This document shows, piece by piece, positions 1 through 5,887 of a stretch of DNA of 30,455 nt. A model generated the notes under the pieces. It worked only from the letters and a program-made list of their open reading frames with translations, did no database searches and was not told the DNA's origin. Position 1 is the stretch's first letter. Every line of letters starts with the position of its first letter. Position numbers and translations under genes: made by a program. Source of the stretch: JBAZGH01 sp041652935 (lineage in GTDB: Bacteria > Patescibacteriota > Patescibacteriia > Patescibacteriales > XYC2-FULL-47-12); contig JBAZGH010000006.1 of assembly GCA_041652935.1 (NCBI GenBank), positions 1 to 30,455 on the forward strand, given 5' to 3'.

Positions 1-2
1 CG

Positions 3-509
3 CAAAGCTGGCTGGGAAACGCGCCTGTTAGCGTCGGCGAGTCGGCCTTTGGCGTAGAGCTATTGATTCCGGTTGATGAGTATCAAAAAACCATGCGCTC
101 GGTAAAGTACGCGGTTATGCTGATTGCTTTAACTTTTTTGATTTTCTTTTTTGTAGAGGTGCTAAATAACCGGCGCATCCATCCTATCCAATATATTTTA
201 GTCGGTCTGGCCTTGTGTATTTTTTATTTATTATTGCTTTCCATTTCCGAGCATCTTAATTTTAACCAGGCCTATATTATTTCCAGCCTTGCCACGATAT
301 TATTAATCGCGGCTTACGCCAAAAGCGTGTTTAAAAATAACAGGCTGGCGGCTCTGCAGACTTTAATTCTGGTAATTCTTTACGGGTTTATGTATGTATT
401 AATCCAGCTGGAAGACTACGCGTTGTTGATTGGCAGTATTGGATTGTTTGTGGTTTTGGCGATAGTTATGTATTTATCTAGGAAGATTGATTGGTATAAC
501 ATCAATTAA
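3..509 (+). CDS. creD: CreD-like inner membrane protein, 3' part
   Basis: The reading frame enters from the left edge (first full codon at 3) and ends at the TAA at 507-509, so only the C-terminal ~168 residues are present. A short extracytoplasmic stretch with FGVELLIPVDEY leads into about five or six hydrophobic segments. Stretches such as RSVKYAVMLIALTFLIFFF, RIHPIQYILVGLAL, SEHLNF, QLEDYALLIGS and a closing MYLSRKIDWYN match the C-terminal membrane domain of CreD/Cet family proteins as I know it from E. coli CreD. CreD is an inner membrane protein linked to envelope stress and the CreBC regulon in enterobacteria; its biochemical role is unknown. The stop codon sits in the first unit of a heptamer repeat block (504-538). 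Confidence 0.88.
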   Translation, partial: QSWLGNAPVSVGESAFGVELLIPVDEYQKTMRSVKYAVMLIALTFLIFFFVEVLNNRRIHPIQYILVGLALCIFYLLLLSISEHLNFNQAYIISSLATILLIAAYAKSVFKNNRLAALQTLILVILYGFMYVLIQLEDYALLIGSIGLFVVLAIVMYLSRKIDWYNIN

Positions 510-538
510 AAATTGTCAATTACGAATTATTAATTTAA
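504..538. repeat. Heptamer block, five units of AATTNNN
   Basis: Five consecutive 7-bp units, all beginning AATT with three variable bases, starting at 504, 511, 518, 525 and 532. The first unit contains the stop codon of the CreD-like gene. It is one of at least eight 35-bp blocks of this architecture in the window. Confidence 0.75.
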
Positions 539-553
539 AATAAATAAAAAATT

Positions 554-580
554 CGTCCCAAGAGGGCGGTTTTTTATTTT
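554..580 (+). terminator. Rho-independent terminator after creD-like gene
   Basis: A short stem CGTCC (554-558) / GGGCG (564-568), including one G-T pair, is followed by a T-rich run to 580. It lies between the CreD-like gene and tspO. The stem is weak. Confidence 0.5.
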
Positions 581-585
581 TATGC

Positions 586-591
586 TATAAT
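586..591 (+). promoter_or_regulatory. -10 box of the tspO promoter
   Basis: A perfect TATAAT lies 26 nt before the tspO ATG, giving a leader of about 20 nt with no Shine-Dalgarno site. No convincing -35 box is visible because the upstream DNA is the terminator. Confidence 0.5.
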
Positions 592-617
592 AAAAGCAAT
601 TATTTAAATGCAAAAAT

Positions 618-1085
618 ATGAAAAAGAATTTTTTAAAGTTAATCATCGCGCTTTTAATACCTCAAATAATCGGCTTGCTCGGCGCGCTAGCCACTACTCC
701 CAATATTGCCGGCTGGTACGCGGGGCTTATCAAACCCGGCTTTAATCCGCCGAACTGGATTTTCGGGCCGGCCTGGACAACCTTATTCCTGCTGATGGGC
801 ATTGCCTTGTATTTAATCTGGATTAATAAAAATAAAAACAAGCAGACTGCTTATCTGTTTTTTGCTTTGCAGATAATTTTTAATATCATCTGGTCATGGC
901 TATTTTTTACCCTGCATAATCCGTTATATGCTTTTGTAGAGATTATATTTTTATGGATTTTGATTTTATTAAATATTATTTATTTTTACAAAATTAATAA
1001 AATTGCCGGCTGGCTGTTAATTCCGTATATTTTGTGGGTCAGCTTTGCGGCAGCGCTGAATTATTTTATTTTTATTTTAAATTAA
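618..1085 (+). CDS. tspO: TspO/MBR family protein
   Basis: A 155-residue protein with five predicted membrane helices, the usual length and topology of the tryptophan-rich sensory protein / peripheral benzodiazepine receptor family. Diagnostic residues are WYAGLIKPGFNPPNW (33-47) in the first loop, FGPAWTTLFLLMGIA (49-63), IIWSWLFF (90-97) and the closing WVSFAAALNY (140-149). Family members bind porphyrins and related ligands in the membrane; the physiological role varies between bacteria and is not shown here. It has its own -10 box and appears monocistronic. The ATG at 618 gives the standard N terminus. Confidence 0.93.
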   Translation: MKKNFLKLIIALLIPQIIGLLGALATTPNIAGWYAGLIKPGFNPPNWIFGPAWTTLFLLMGIALYLIWINKNKNKQTAYLFFALQIIFNIIWSWLFFTLHNPLYAFVEIIFLWILILLNIIYFYKINKIAGWLLIPYILWVSFAAALNYFIFILN

Positions 1086-1097
1086 GCAGCAGATATT

Positions 1098-1126
1098 TTG
1101 ACAGTAATTTTTAGGAACTGTATAAT
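1098..1126 (+). promoter_or_regulatory. Perfect consensus sigma70-type promoter, probably leaderless
   Basis: TTGACA (1098-1103), a spacer of exactly 17 bp, then TATAAT (1121-1126). The ATG at 1134 lies only 7 nt after the -10 box, so transcription would be expected to begin at or next to the A of the start codon. Confidence 0.85.
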
Positions 1127-1133
1127 ATCATAT

Positions 1134-1373
1134 ATGGCATTAACACCCGAACAATTTAATCAGCTTGTTACTAAAGAAGAGCATCAAGTACTAGAGAAAA
1201 AGGTTGATGATATGTCAAAAGACATAAAACAAATATTAACAGTAGTTGACGGTATTGCTAAACAACATGAAACTTTTGAAGAAGAAAAGGTTTCTAACCA
1301 AGCCGCGCACGATAGAATGCAGGGCGATATTAGCATGCTTAAAAAACACGCAGGCATGCTTGCCCCGCAATAG
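1134..1373 (+). CDS. Small coiled-coil protein, unknown function
   Basis: The product has 79 residues and begins MALTPEQFNQLVTKEEH. The start at 1134 is preferred over an in-frame upstream start at 1098, because 1098 is the -35 box itself and the ATG falls where transcription should start. The protein is charged and predicted mostly helical, with a heptad-like central region (LEKKVDDMSKDIKQILTVVDGIAKQ), suggesting a short coiled coil. It has no signal peptide or membrane segment. It resembles short MALTPEQF-type hypothetical proteins I associate with Patescibacteria, but I know no function. A strong terminator follows, so it is a single-gene unit. Confidence 0.75.
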   Translation: MALTPEQFNQLVTKEEHQVLEKKVDDMSKDIKQILTVVDGIAKQHETFEEEKVSNQAAHDRMQGDISMLKKHAGMLAPQ

Positions 1374-1410
1374 CGTGGGCCAGCTTAAATAGGATTATAA
1401 TTATAGATGG

Positions 1411-1440
1411 AAAAATTTCGCCCTTTCGGGCGATTTTTTG
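1411..1440 (+). terminator. Rho-independent terminator
   Basis: TCGCCC (1418-1423), loop TTTC, GGGCGA (1428-1433), flanked by A-rich and T-rich runs. It ends the 1134-1373 gene. The -35 box of the next promoter begins immediately after it. Confidence 0.85.
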
Positions 1441-1441
1441 T

Positions 1442-1470
1442 TTGCCTCGCCGACATAGGCGGGGTATACT
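1442..1470 (+). promoter_or_regulatory. Promoter with a GC-rich palindrome as spacer
   Basis: TTGCCT (1442-1447), 17-bp spacer, TATACT (1465-1470). Only 6 nt separate the -10 box from the ATG at 1477, suggesting a leaderless transcript. The spacer region is a GC-rich inverted repeat (CCTCGCC / GGCGGGG around GACATA) that overlaps the -35 edge. Confidence 0.65.
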
Positions 1471-1476
1471 TAAATT

Positions 1477-1989
1477 ATGTTTAGCTTTAAGCCAAAAGAA
1501 AAATATCCCGGGCAGTACGAACACATTGCTTTTATAGCCGCTTTGGCCGGCAAGGGCGTAAACGGGTTGCTGGAAATAATCGGCGGGGTTATTTTAATTT
1601 TCATTAATCCGGCTTTCGCGCGCGGCCTGATTTTTAAACTGACCCAGTTTGAACTTACCGAAGACCCGGCGGATTTAGTCGCCAATTACCTGGTTAAGGC
1701 GGCTGAAAGATTTTCGGTAAGCGCGCAGGTGTTTGGCGCGGTGTTTTTGCTGTCGCACGGAATTATAAAAATAGTTTTGTTAGTGGCGTTGTTTAAAAAA
1801 AAGCTTTGGGCCTATCCGCTGGCCTCTGCCGTGTTCAGTTTGTTCGTAGTTTACCAGAGCTACCGTTTTTATCTCTACCGCTCGCCGGAATTGATTTTAT
1901 TAAATATCATTGATATTATAATTATTGTTTTAACCTGCTTTGAGTATCGGCGGCTGCGCCGGGGGGCGAGGAAAAAAGAAAATAATTAA
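1477..1989 (+). CDS. DUF2127-type integral membrane protein
   Basis: A 170-residue protein with a short charged cytoplasmic N terminus and about four membrane helices (roughly 18-43, 85-108, 112-130, 138-157), ending in the basic tail RRLRRGARKKENN. The first helix region AALAGKGVNGLLEIIGGVILI and the later LSHGIIKIVLLVALFKKKLWAYP are characteristic of the DUF2127 family of predicted membrane proteins. Family function is unknown. It starts next to its own promoter and has no Shine-Dalgarno site. The following small gene begins 9 nt downstream and may be cotranscribed. Confidence 0.75.
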   Translation: MFSFKPKEKYPGQYEHIAFIAALAGKGVNGLLEIIGGVILIFINPAFARGLIFKLTQFELTEDPADLVANYLVKAAERFSVSAQVFGAVFLLSHGIIKIVLLVALFKKKLWAYPLASAVFSLFVVYQSYRFYLYRSPELILLNIIDIIIIVLTCFEYRRLRRGARKKENN

Positions 1990-1998
1990 TTAAAACCT

Positions 1999-2154
1999 AT
2001 GTCCCACGACATTGAATCAGACTACAAAGAAGAATACGGGAACGAAGATTTACAGTGCCGGCTCTGCAAATGCTATCAAGGCGGCTACTGCAAGGAACTG
2101 GAGCAGGAGGTCCCGCCCGTCGCCCACTGCGATTTTTTCAGTTCAAGGGATTAA
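1999..2154 (+). CDS. Small Cys-rich putative metal-binding protein
   Basis: An ATG at 1999 opens a 51-residue frame ending at TAA 2152-2154. It has five cysteines (C20, C23, C25, C31, C44) plus His43, in an acidic sequence beginning MSHDIESDYKEEYGNEDLQC. The CxxCxC cluster suggests a zinc or iron-sulfur knuckle. It follows the DUF2127 gene closely. The last 44 nt of the gene, including the stop, are part of a 47-bp sequence repeated at 3079-3125, on the far side of the BRO-N gene. Another frame is also open across this region, but that product lacks the Cys pattern and would start inside this gene. Confidence 0.65.
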   Translation: MSHDIESDYKEEYGNEDLQCRLCKCYQGGYCKELEQEVPPVAHCDFFSSRD

Positions 2155-2157
2155 AAA
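2111..2157. repeat. 47-bp direct repeat, left copy
   Basis: Identical over 47 bp to 3079-3125. This copy forms the 3' end of the Cys-rich gene (codons for PPVAHCDFFSSRD and stop). The two copies bracket the BRO-N gene, like an insertion with a duplicated target or attachment core. Confidence 0.85.
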
Positions 2158-2164
2158 AGAAAAT

Positions 2165-3046
2165 ATGGCAGATCAACAAAACAAACTAGTTATTTTTCAG
2201 AATAAAAAAATTCGTCGTATTTGGCATAATGACGAATGGTTTTATTCAGTGGTTGATATTGTGGAAGTTTTAACGGATAGCCCTACTCCGAGGCAATATT
2301 GGGGGAAAGTAAAACAGCGGGAATTTGTCGATATCCAGTCGTACCCAATTTGGGTACAACTGAAGTTGCTAAGCGCCGACGGTAAAAAATATGCCACCGA
2401 CTGTGTTAATACAAAAAGCGCTTTTCGTTTAATTCAGTCCATTCCTTCGCCAAAAGCCGAACCTTTTAAGCTATGGTTAGCGCAAGTCGGGAAAGAAAGG
2501 CTTGATGAAATTGAGAATCCGGAATTGGCCCAAGAGCGGATGAAAGAATTGTATGAGCAAAAGGGATATCCAAAAGATTGGATTGATAAGCGATTACGAG
2601 GAATGGCTATTCGCCAAAATTTAACTGATGAATGGAAAAACAGGAATATTATTAGCCGGAAAGATTATGCGATTTTAACAGCTGAGATTTCTAAGGCGAC
2701 CTTTGGAATGACGCCGGGCGAATATCAAAAATTTAAAGGGTTGAAAAGAGAAAATTTACGGGATCATATGAATGATTTAGAATTAATTTTTACTATGCTT
2801 GGCGAAAAAGTTACTACGGAAATTTCCAAAAAAGAAAAACCTAAAGGCATGTTAAAAAATTGTAATGTAGCAAAGCGTGGCGGAAGTGTAGCGGGAAAGG
2901 CAAGAAAAGAGACCGAAAAAGAACTTAATAGAAGCGTGATTTCAAAAGAAAATTATTTGCCTCGCTCGCCTCGCTTGCGCTTCGGCGAAGCGGGCCGGCA
3001 GACAGATTTGTTGCCAGAGAAAACCGTAAAAAGATTAAAAAAATAA
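2165..3046 (+). CDS. BRO-N / DinD-like phage antirepressor-type protein
   Basis: A 293-residue protein starting MADQQNKLVIFQNKKIRRIW. The N terminus (about 8-110) has the BRO-N pattern found in phage antirepressors: WHNDEWFYSVVDIVEVLTDSPTPRQYWGKVKQRE and later TDCVNTKSAFRLIQSIPSPKAEPFKLWLAQVG. The middle and C-terminal part (about 120-240) resembles DNA-damage-inducible protein D, with ISRKDYAILTAEISKATFGMTPGEYQKFKGLKRENLRDHM. The start at 2165 places the protein just after the left direct repeat; the longer frame upstream overlaps the Cys-rich gene and is rejected. Residues about 265-280 (PRSPRLRFGEAGR) come from an in-frame GC-rich hairpin element. Likely horizontally acquired; a role in DNA damage or regulation is inference. 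Confidence 0.82.
   Translation: MADQQNKLVIFQNKKIRRIWHNDEWFYSVVDIVEVLTDSPTPRQYWGKVKQREFVDIQSYPIWVQLKLLSADGKKYATDCVNTKSAFRLIQSIPSPKAEPFKLWLAQVGKERLDEIENPELAQERMKELYEQKGYPKDWIDKRLRGMAIRQNLTDEWKNRNIISRKDYAILTAEISKATFGMTPGEYQKFKGLKRENLRDHMNDLELIFTMLGEKVTTEISKKEKPKGMLKNCNVAKRGGSVAGKARKETEKELNRSVISKENYLPRSPRLRFGEAGRQTDLLPEKTVKRLKK
2959..3003. repeat. GC-rich palindromic element inside the BRO-N gene
   Basis: A stretch far richer in GC than its surroundings. It holds a hairpin of CGCTT / AAGCG outer arms, a CGC / GCG inner stem and a TTCG loop, preceded by CTCGC repeats. It is translated in frame and sits near the C terminus of the host protein, between NYL and LLPEK. Confidence 0.65.
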
Positions 3047-3078
3047 ATAAAACTCCATATTACGCGGTATTATGGCAA

Positions 3079-3125
3079 TCCCGCCCGTCGCCCACTGCGA
3101 TTTTTTCAGTTCAAGGGATTAAAAA
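3079..3125. repeat. 47-bp direct repeat, right copy
   Basis: Exact copy of 2111-2157. Here it carries only the tail of the Cys-rich reading frame and is not attached to a complete gene. Confidence 0.85.
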
Positions 3126-3129
3126 GACG

Positions 3130-3164
3130 TAAGCCTTAAGTTTTAAGCTGTAAGTTTTAGTAAA
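3130..3164. repeat. Heptamer block, TAAGNNN type
   Basis: Units start at 3130, 3137, 3144 and 3151 with TAAG; the fifth at 3158 starts TAGT. Total length is 35 bp. It directly follows the right direct repeat and precedes the HExxH gene. Every unit begins with a stop triplet. Confidence 0.8.
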
Positions 3165-3170
3165 AAAATT

Positions 3171-3770
3171 ATGAACAAAAAAGATAACAGAAATATGCAT
3201 ATCTTAAATTTTATTTATACCAAAACCGAAGAGAAAAAACGGCTGCTGGATATTTATGATGAATACCAGTGGTTTCTTGATAATAATTTTCCGGTTATTT
3301 TGCCAAAATTTTATGCCAGTTTATACAAAAAATGCGGCGGCGACAAAAAATTGTTTGCCCGGGAAGCGAGCAGGGAGCTGGATAAAATTTATGCCAGCGA
3401 TATTTACCGGCAAAAATTCTTTAAAATAAAAGATAACTGGCGGGGAATTGAGGCGGAAGTTTTTGATGCTTTAAAAAAATTAAAATTAAAAGCCGAGAAT
3501 AAATATATCTGCAATATTTCCCTGTACGGGCCCGAGGGGCAGTTTCAGCGTCCGAATATTATTAATTTGCGGGCGAACGCAAAAAAAGACATCAGAACAG
3601 CAAACGAAACTATCGTCCATGAGCTGATTCATCTTTTAATTTATAATAAAGTTAAAAGAATGAAATTAAGTTATGAAAAAACCGAAGGCCTGGTTGATTC
3701 GTTTTTTACCAAAGTCGAGTTAAAGCGTATTTTTCCGAGGTACAAAAAGCAGAGCATTATAAAATATTAA
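3171..3770 (+). CDS. Predicted gluzincin-like zinc metallopeptidase
   Basis: A 199-residue protein without signal peptide or membrane segment. It has HELIH at 150-154 (ETIVHELIHLLIY) and a downstream Glu in KTEGLVD (E172), an arrangement in which two His and a distant Glu would bind zinc and the motif Glu would be the catalytic base. The N-terminal 140 residues are helical and lysine-rich and match nothing I recognise. An in-frame ATG at 3195 (MHILNF) is an alternative start. The gene lies between a heptamer block and a bidirectional terminator, apparently alone. Peptidase activity is inferred from the motif only. Confidence 0.65.
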   Translation: MNKKDNRNMHILNFIYTKTEEKKRLLDIYDEYQWFLDNNFPVILPKFYASLYKKCGGDKKLFAREASRELDKIYASDIYRQKFFKIKDNWRGIEAEVFDALKKLKLKAENKYICNISLYGPEGQFQRPNIINLRANAKKDIRTANETIVHELIHLLIYNKVKRMKLSYEKTEGLVDSFFTKVELKRIFPRYKKQSIIKY

Positions 3771-3783
3771 TAAACACATAAAA

Positions 3784-3815
3784 ACATCGGTTTAAATTAA
3801 ACCGGTGTTTTTTAT
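3784..3815. terminator. Bidirectional terminator between convergent genes
   Basis: ACATCGGTTT (3784-3793), loop AAATT, AAACCGGTGT (3799-3808), then a T-run on the + strand. The A-rich left flank gives a T-run on the other strand. It separates the HExxH gene from the convergent polymer-forming protein gene. Confidence 0.8.
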
Positions 3816-3834
3816 ATTATGATTATTGATTTTT

Positions 3835-5007
3835 TTATCCTTCCAGTTTTTTGTAGACCTGCCGTTTATACATAACCGCTCCGCCAAAGGCCCAGAGGAA
3901 GGCGATTAGGCCGAGGACCCAACCGATAAAGGGGATGGCAAAGATGAGGACGGCGAGGATAATGCCGATTACGGCCTGCCAGTAAAGGGATATTTTCCAT
4001 TTCAGCCATTTCGCCAGCAGCGCGCCGACGGCGATTCCGGTCAGGACTTTTACAAGGCCGCACATGGCGATAAAGAGGACAAGGGCGAGGATTCCTATGG
4101 GAATGCCGATAACGGTTATTAAAAGCAATACAATAATAATCGGGGTTAAAATTACCGCGACCAGGCCGAGGCCGATTGAGGCGGCCGGCTTTTTAAACAT
4201 AACTTCCAGCGCCGCGGCGGTATTCTTCGGGAAGAGGAAGACCAAAACCATGGCGATTATTAAGCCGCCCAGGATGCTCCAGATAGAAAACCAAATAGGG
4301 AAGGTTTTCAGCATTTCTTTGCCTGATTTCGGCTCATGCTTTTTTACTTCTTTTATAATAGTTTCTCCGCCTATGCTGGCGCCGTCGCTGACAGTCGCCT
4401 CCGCCCCTTCATAATAAGAGAGATTTCCGCCGATTATTGTTCCGGCGCGCAGGGTTACGGCCGGGCCGTTTTTCTGATTTTTCCGATTTTCGCCGTAAAA
4501 GATGACGTCGCCGGCGACTTTATTGTTTAAAAGCAGGGAAGCGCCGAAGAACTGCAGGTCGCCGTTAATCGGGCCGTCCGCGCGCATGGAGGCGCCGAAA
4601 GCGAGGACGTTGCTGCCGATTGAGGCGCCGTTGTTTACGTTAATGGCCGAGCCGAAGGCGGTTAAGCCGCCGCCGACGTTTCCGTTAACGGATAGTTCAG
4701 AGGAGGCCGCGCGCACGTCGCCCTTAACGTCGCCGTTGACGGTTATGGAAGAGCCGGCGCAAAGAACGTCGCCGTTGACCGTGCCGTTGACCGTAATAGT
4801 GGAGCCGGCGCAGAAAACATCGCCGTTGACCGTGCCGTCGACGACAACCTGCGTTCCGGCGGCATAGAGGTTTCCGTTTACAGTTTCGCCGGATTCCACG
4901 ATAATATTGTTTCCGTTTTTGACGTCAAAGGCGCGGACAGCGGTTACGGGGAGCATTATCAGCGCCGCGAGCGCCGCAATACCCAGAAAGAGTTTCCATT
5001 TTTTCAT
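3835..5007 (-). CDS. Exported bactofilin-like polymer-forming protein with membrane domain
   Basis: A 390-residue protein. Residues 1-26 form a signal peptide with cleavage likely after VRA. Residues ~30-190 are a right-handed beta-helix-type repeat: short turns such as VNGNLYAAGTQVVVDG, TVNGDVFCAGSTITVNG and DVKGDVRAASSELSVNG recur about every 17-20 residues, as in bactofilins (polymer-forming cytoskeletal proteins). Residues ~235-385 are hydrophobic, with four or more membrane helices rich in Gly/Ile/Leu. The signal peptide implies the beta-helix lies outside the cytoplasmic membrane, unlike classic cytoplasmic bactofilins. The repeated DNA is GC-rich. A promoter lies about 35 nt upstream. 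Function in cell surface structure is inference. Confidence 0.78.
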   Translation of the reverse strand: MKKWKLFLGIAALAALIMLPVTAVRAFDVKNGNNIIVESGETVNGNLYAAGTQVVVDGTVNGDVFCAGSTITVNGTVNGDVLCAGSSITVNGDVKGDVRAASSELSVNGNVGGGLTAFGSAINVNNGASIGSNVLAFGASMRADGPINGDLQFFGASLLLNNKVAGDVIFYGENRKNQKNGPAVTLRAGTIIGGNLSYYEGAEATVSDGASIGGETIIKEVKKHEPKSGKEMLKTFPIWFSIWSILGGLIIAMVLVFLFPKNTAAALEVMFKKPAASIGLGLVAVILTPIIIVLLLITVIGIPIGILALVLFIAMCGLVKVLTGIAVGALLAKWLKWKISLYWQAVIGIILAVLIFAIPFIGWVLGLIAFLWAFGGAVMYKRQVYKKLEG

Positions 5008-5042
5008 AGGAGAGTTTGATTAATAAATAAAAAGTTATCTAT

Positions 5043-5072
5043 ATTATACACGTTTTATGGGAGTTATGGCAA
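5043..5072 (-). promoter_or_regulatory. Promoter of the polymer-forming protein gene
   Basis: Reading leftward: TTGCCA (5072-5067), 18-bp spacer, TATAAT (5048-5043), then a leader of about 30 nt to the ATG at 5007. No Shine-Dalgarno site is visible. Confidence 0.6.
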
Positions 5073-5091
5073 TGGTGTGGTAATTTTAAAA

Positions 5092-5139
5092 TAAAAAAAG
5101 GCCGCGAAGGTTGTTCCCGAATAGGATAAACCTCGCGGC
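5092..5139 (-). terminator. Strong GC-rich terminator (minus strand)
   Basis: Arms GCCGCGAAGGTT (5101-5112) and AACCTCGCGGC (5129-5139) pair with one bulged base. On the minus strand the stem is followed by seven T. It ends the diaminopimelate dehydrogenase fragment. Confidence 0.85.
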
Positions 5140-5165
5140 GGTTGCGATCAAACGAATATGTTGGC

Positions 5166-5582
5166 TTACATAAATTTCGCCAGCAGCTCCTCCTGCGAAT
5201 GCGGGCTGAGGAGGGCGGGAGGGATATCGAGCGGAGTAAAGGCGCCAACTTTACCGTCAGTTGCCAGGCGGTGGGCGGCGCGGGCGTGCGCGACGAGAAT
5301 GCCGGCAGTTCCTTCCGGATTGCTGGCCCAGTTGCAGCTGTATTTTATTACAGCCGAGTTGCCCGGGCTGGTTTCGCCGGCGGCGATGACGATGCCGTCG
5401 TGGGGCATGCTGGCGTAATCGCGGTCGAGCTCCTCCTGCGTGACGAATTTCACGGTCGTCTCGTAGGGGGCGAAGTAGTTCGGCATTTCTTTAATTTGCC
5501 GCTCCACTTCGGCCGCGTCGGCGCCGTCCTTAAGAACCACATAGCAGACCCGATAATTTTGCACAGCCATCGTCTTTCCCAT
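5166..5582 (-). CDS. C-terminal fragment of meso-diaminopimelate dehydrogenase
   Basis: About 138 residues beginning MGKTMAVQNYRVCYVVLKDG. The sequence follows the C-terminal part of meso-DAP dehydrogenase (Ddh) closely, by memory of the Corynebacterium enzyme: MPNYFAPYETTVKFV, SMPHDGIVIAAGET, ARAAHRLATDGKVGAFTPLDIPPALLSP. Full enzymes are about 320 residues; the N-terminal NADPH-binding domain and the start of the substrate domain are missing, so it cannot be the normal enzyme. The frame stays open upstream to 5711, but that extension has no Ddh similarity. The DNA is clearly richer in GC than neighbouring genes and ends at a strong terminator. It may be a decayed or transferred remnant, or a stand-alone domain. 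The exact start (5582 or 5570) is uncertain. Confidence 0.65.
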   Translation of the reverse strand: MGKTMAVQNYRVCYVVLKDGADAAEVERQIKEMPNYFAPYETTVKFVTQEELDRDYASMPHDGIVIAAGETSPGNSAVIKYSCNWASNPEGTAGILVAHARAAHRLATDGKVGAFTPLDIPPALLSPHSQEELLAKFM

Positions 5583-5887
5583 TGCCCCAACCACGGGAAA
5601 ATCAGTAAGCCGAAGAAAAAACTCGAGCCCAAAAATACGGGGCCAACAAGGCCGCTGGCTACGAAAACATTGCCAATAATAGAAAGAAGGGGGTATCGTG
5701 ATGTGTATCATTGCTGATTTTTCAGATATATTGGGCGAGCAAACGAATTTACATACCCAGATTACGGACTGAAGTTCAGAGTAATACAGTAGTAGAGCAT
5801 TTTTGCCTTGGTTAACGCCTCGGCTTTTTTATTTTTTCCAATGTGTTAAAATAAAGACAATTTAATAATTTAACAAAGGCAAAAAAT

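Noticed and set aside
1098..1133. Upstream start of the small coiled-coil gene
   Set aside because: It begins in the -35 box of a perfect promoter and would not be transcribed from it.
2012..2164. Longer start for the BRO-N gene, adding ~51 N-terminal residues
   Set aside because: The added peptide is not BRO-N-like and overlaps the Cys-rich gene in another frame; ATG 2165 gives the expected domain start.
4064..4867. Several plus-strand open frames opposite the polymer-forming protein
   Set aside because: They are repetitive shadows of the beta-helix coding repeats, with no start signals or recognisable domains.
5142..5717. Plus-strand open frame of 191 codons
   Set aside because: It is antisense to the Ddh-like fragment, whose protein similarity is clear; the frame is open because of GC-rich composition.
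5806..5840. Terminator-like sequence before the Gmad2 gene
   Set aside because: A T-run is present, but the GC-rich part pairs poorly and no plus-strand gene ends there.
5712..5887. tRNA or other RNA gene in the gap before the Gmad2 gene
   Set aside because: No cloverleaf, T-loop motif or strong stem could be found; nothing supportable is present.
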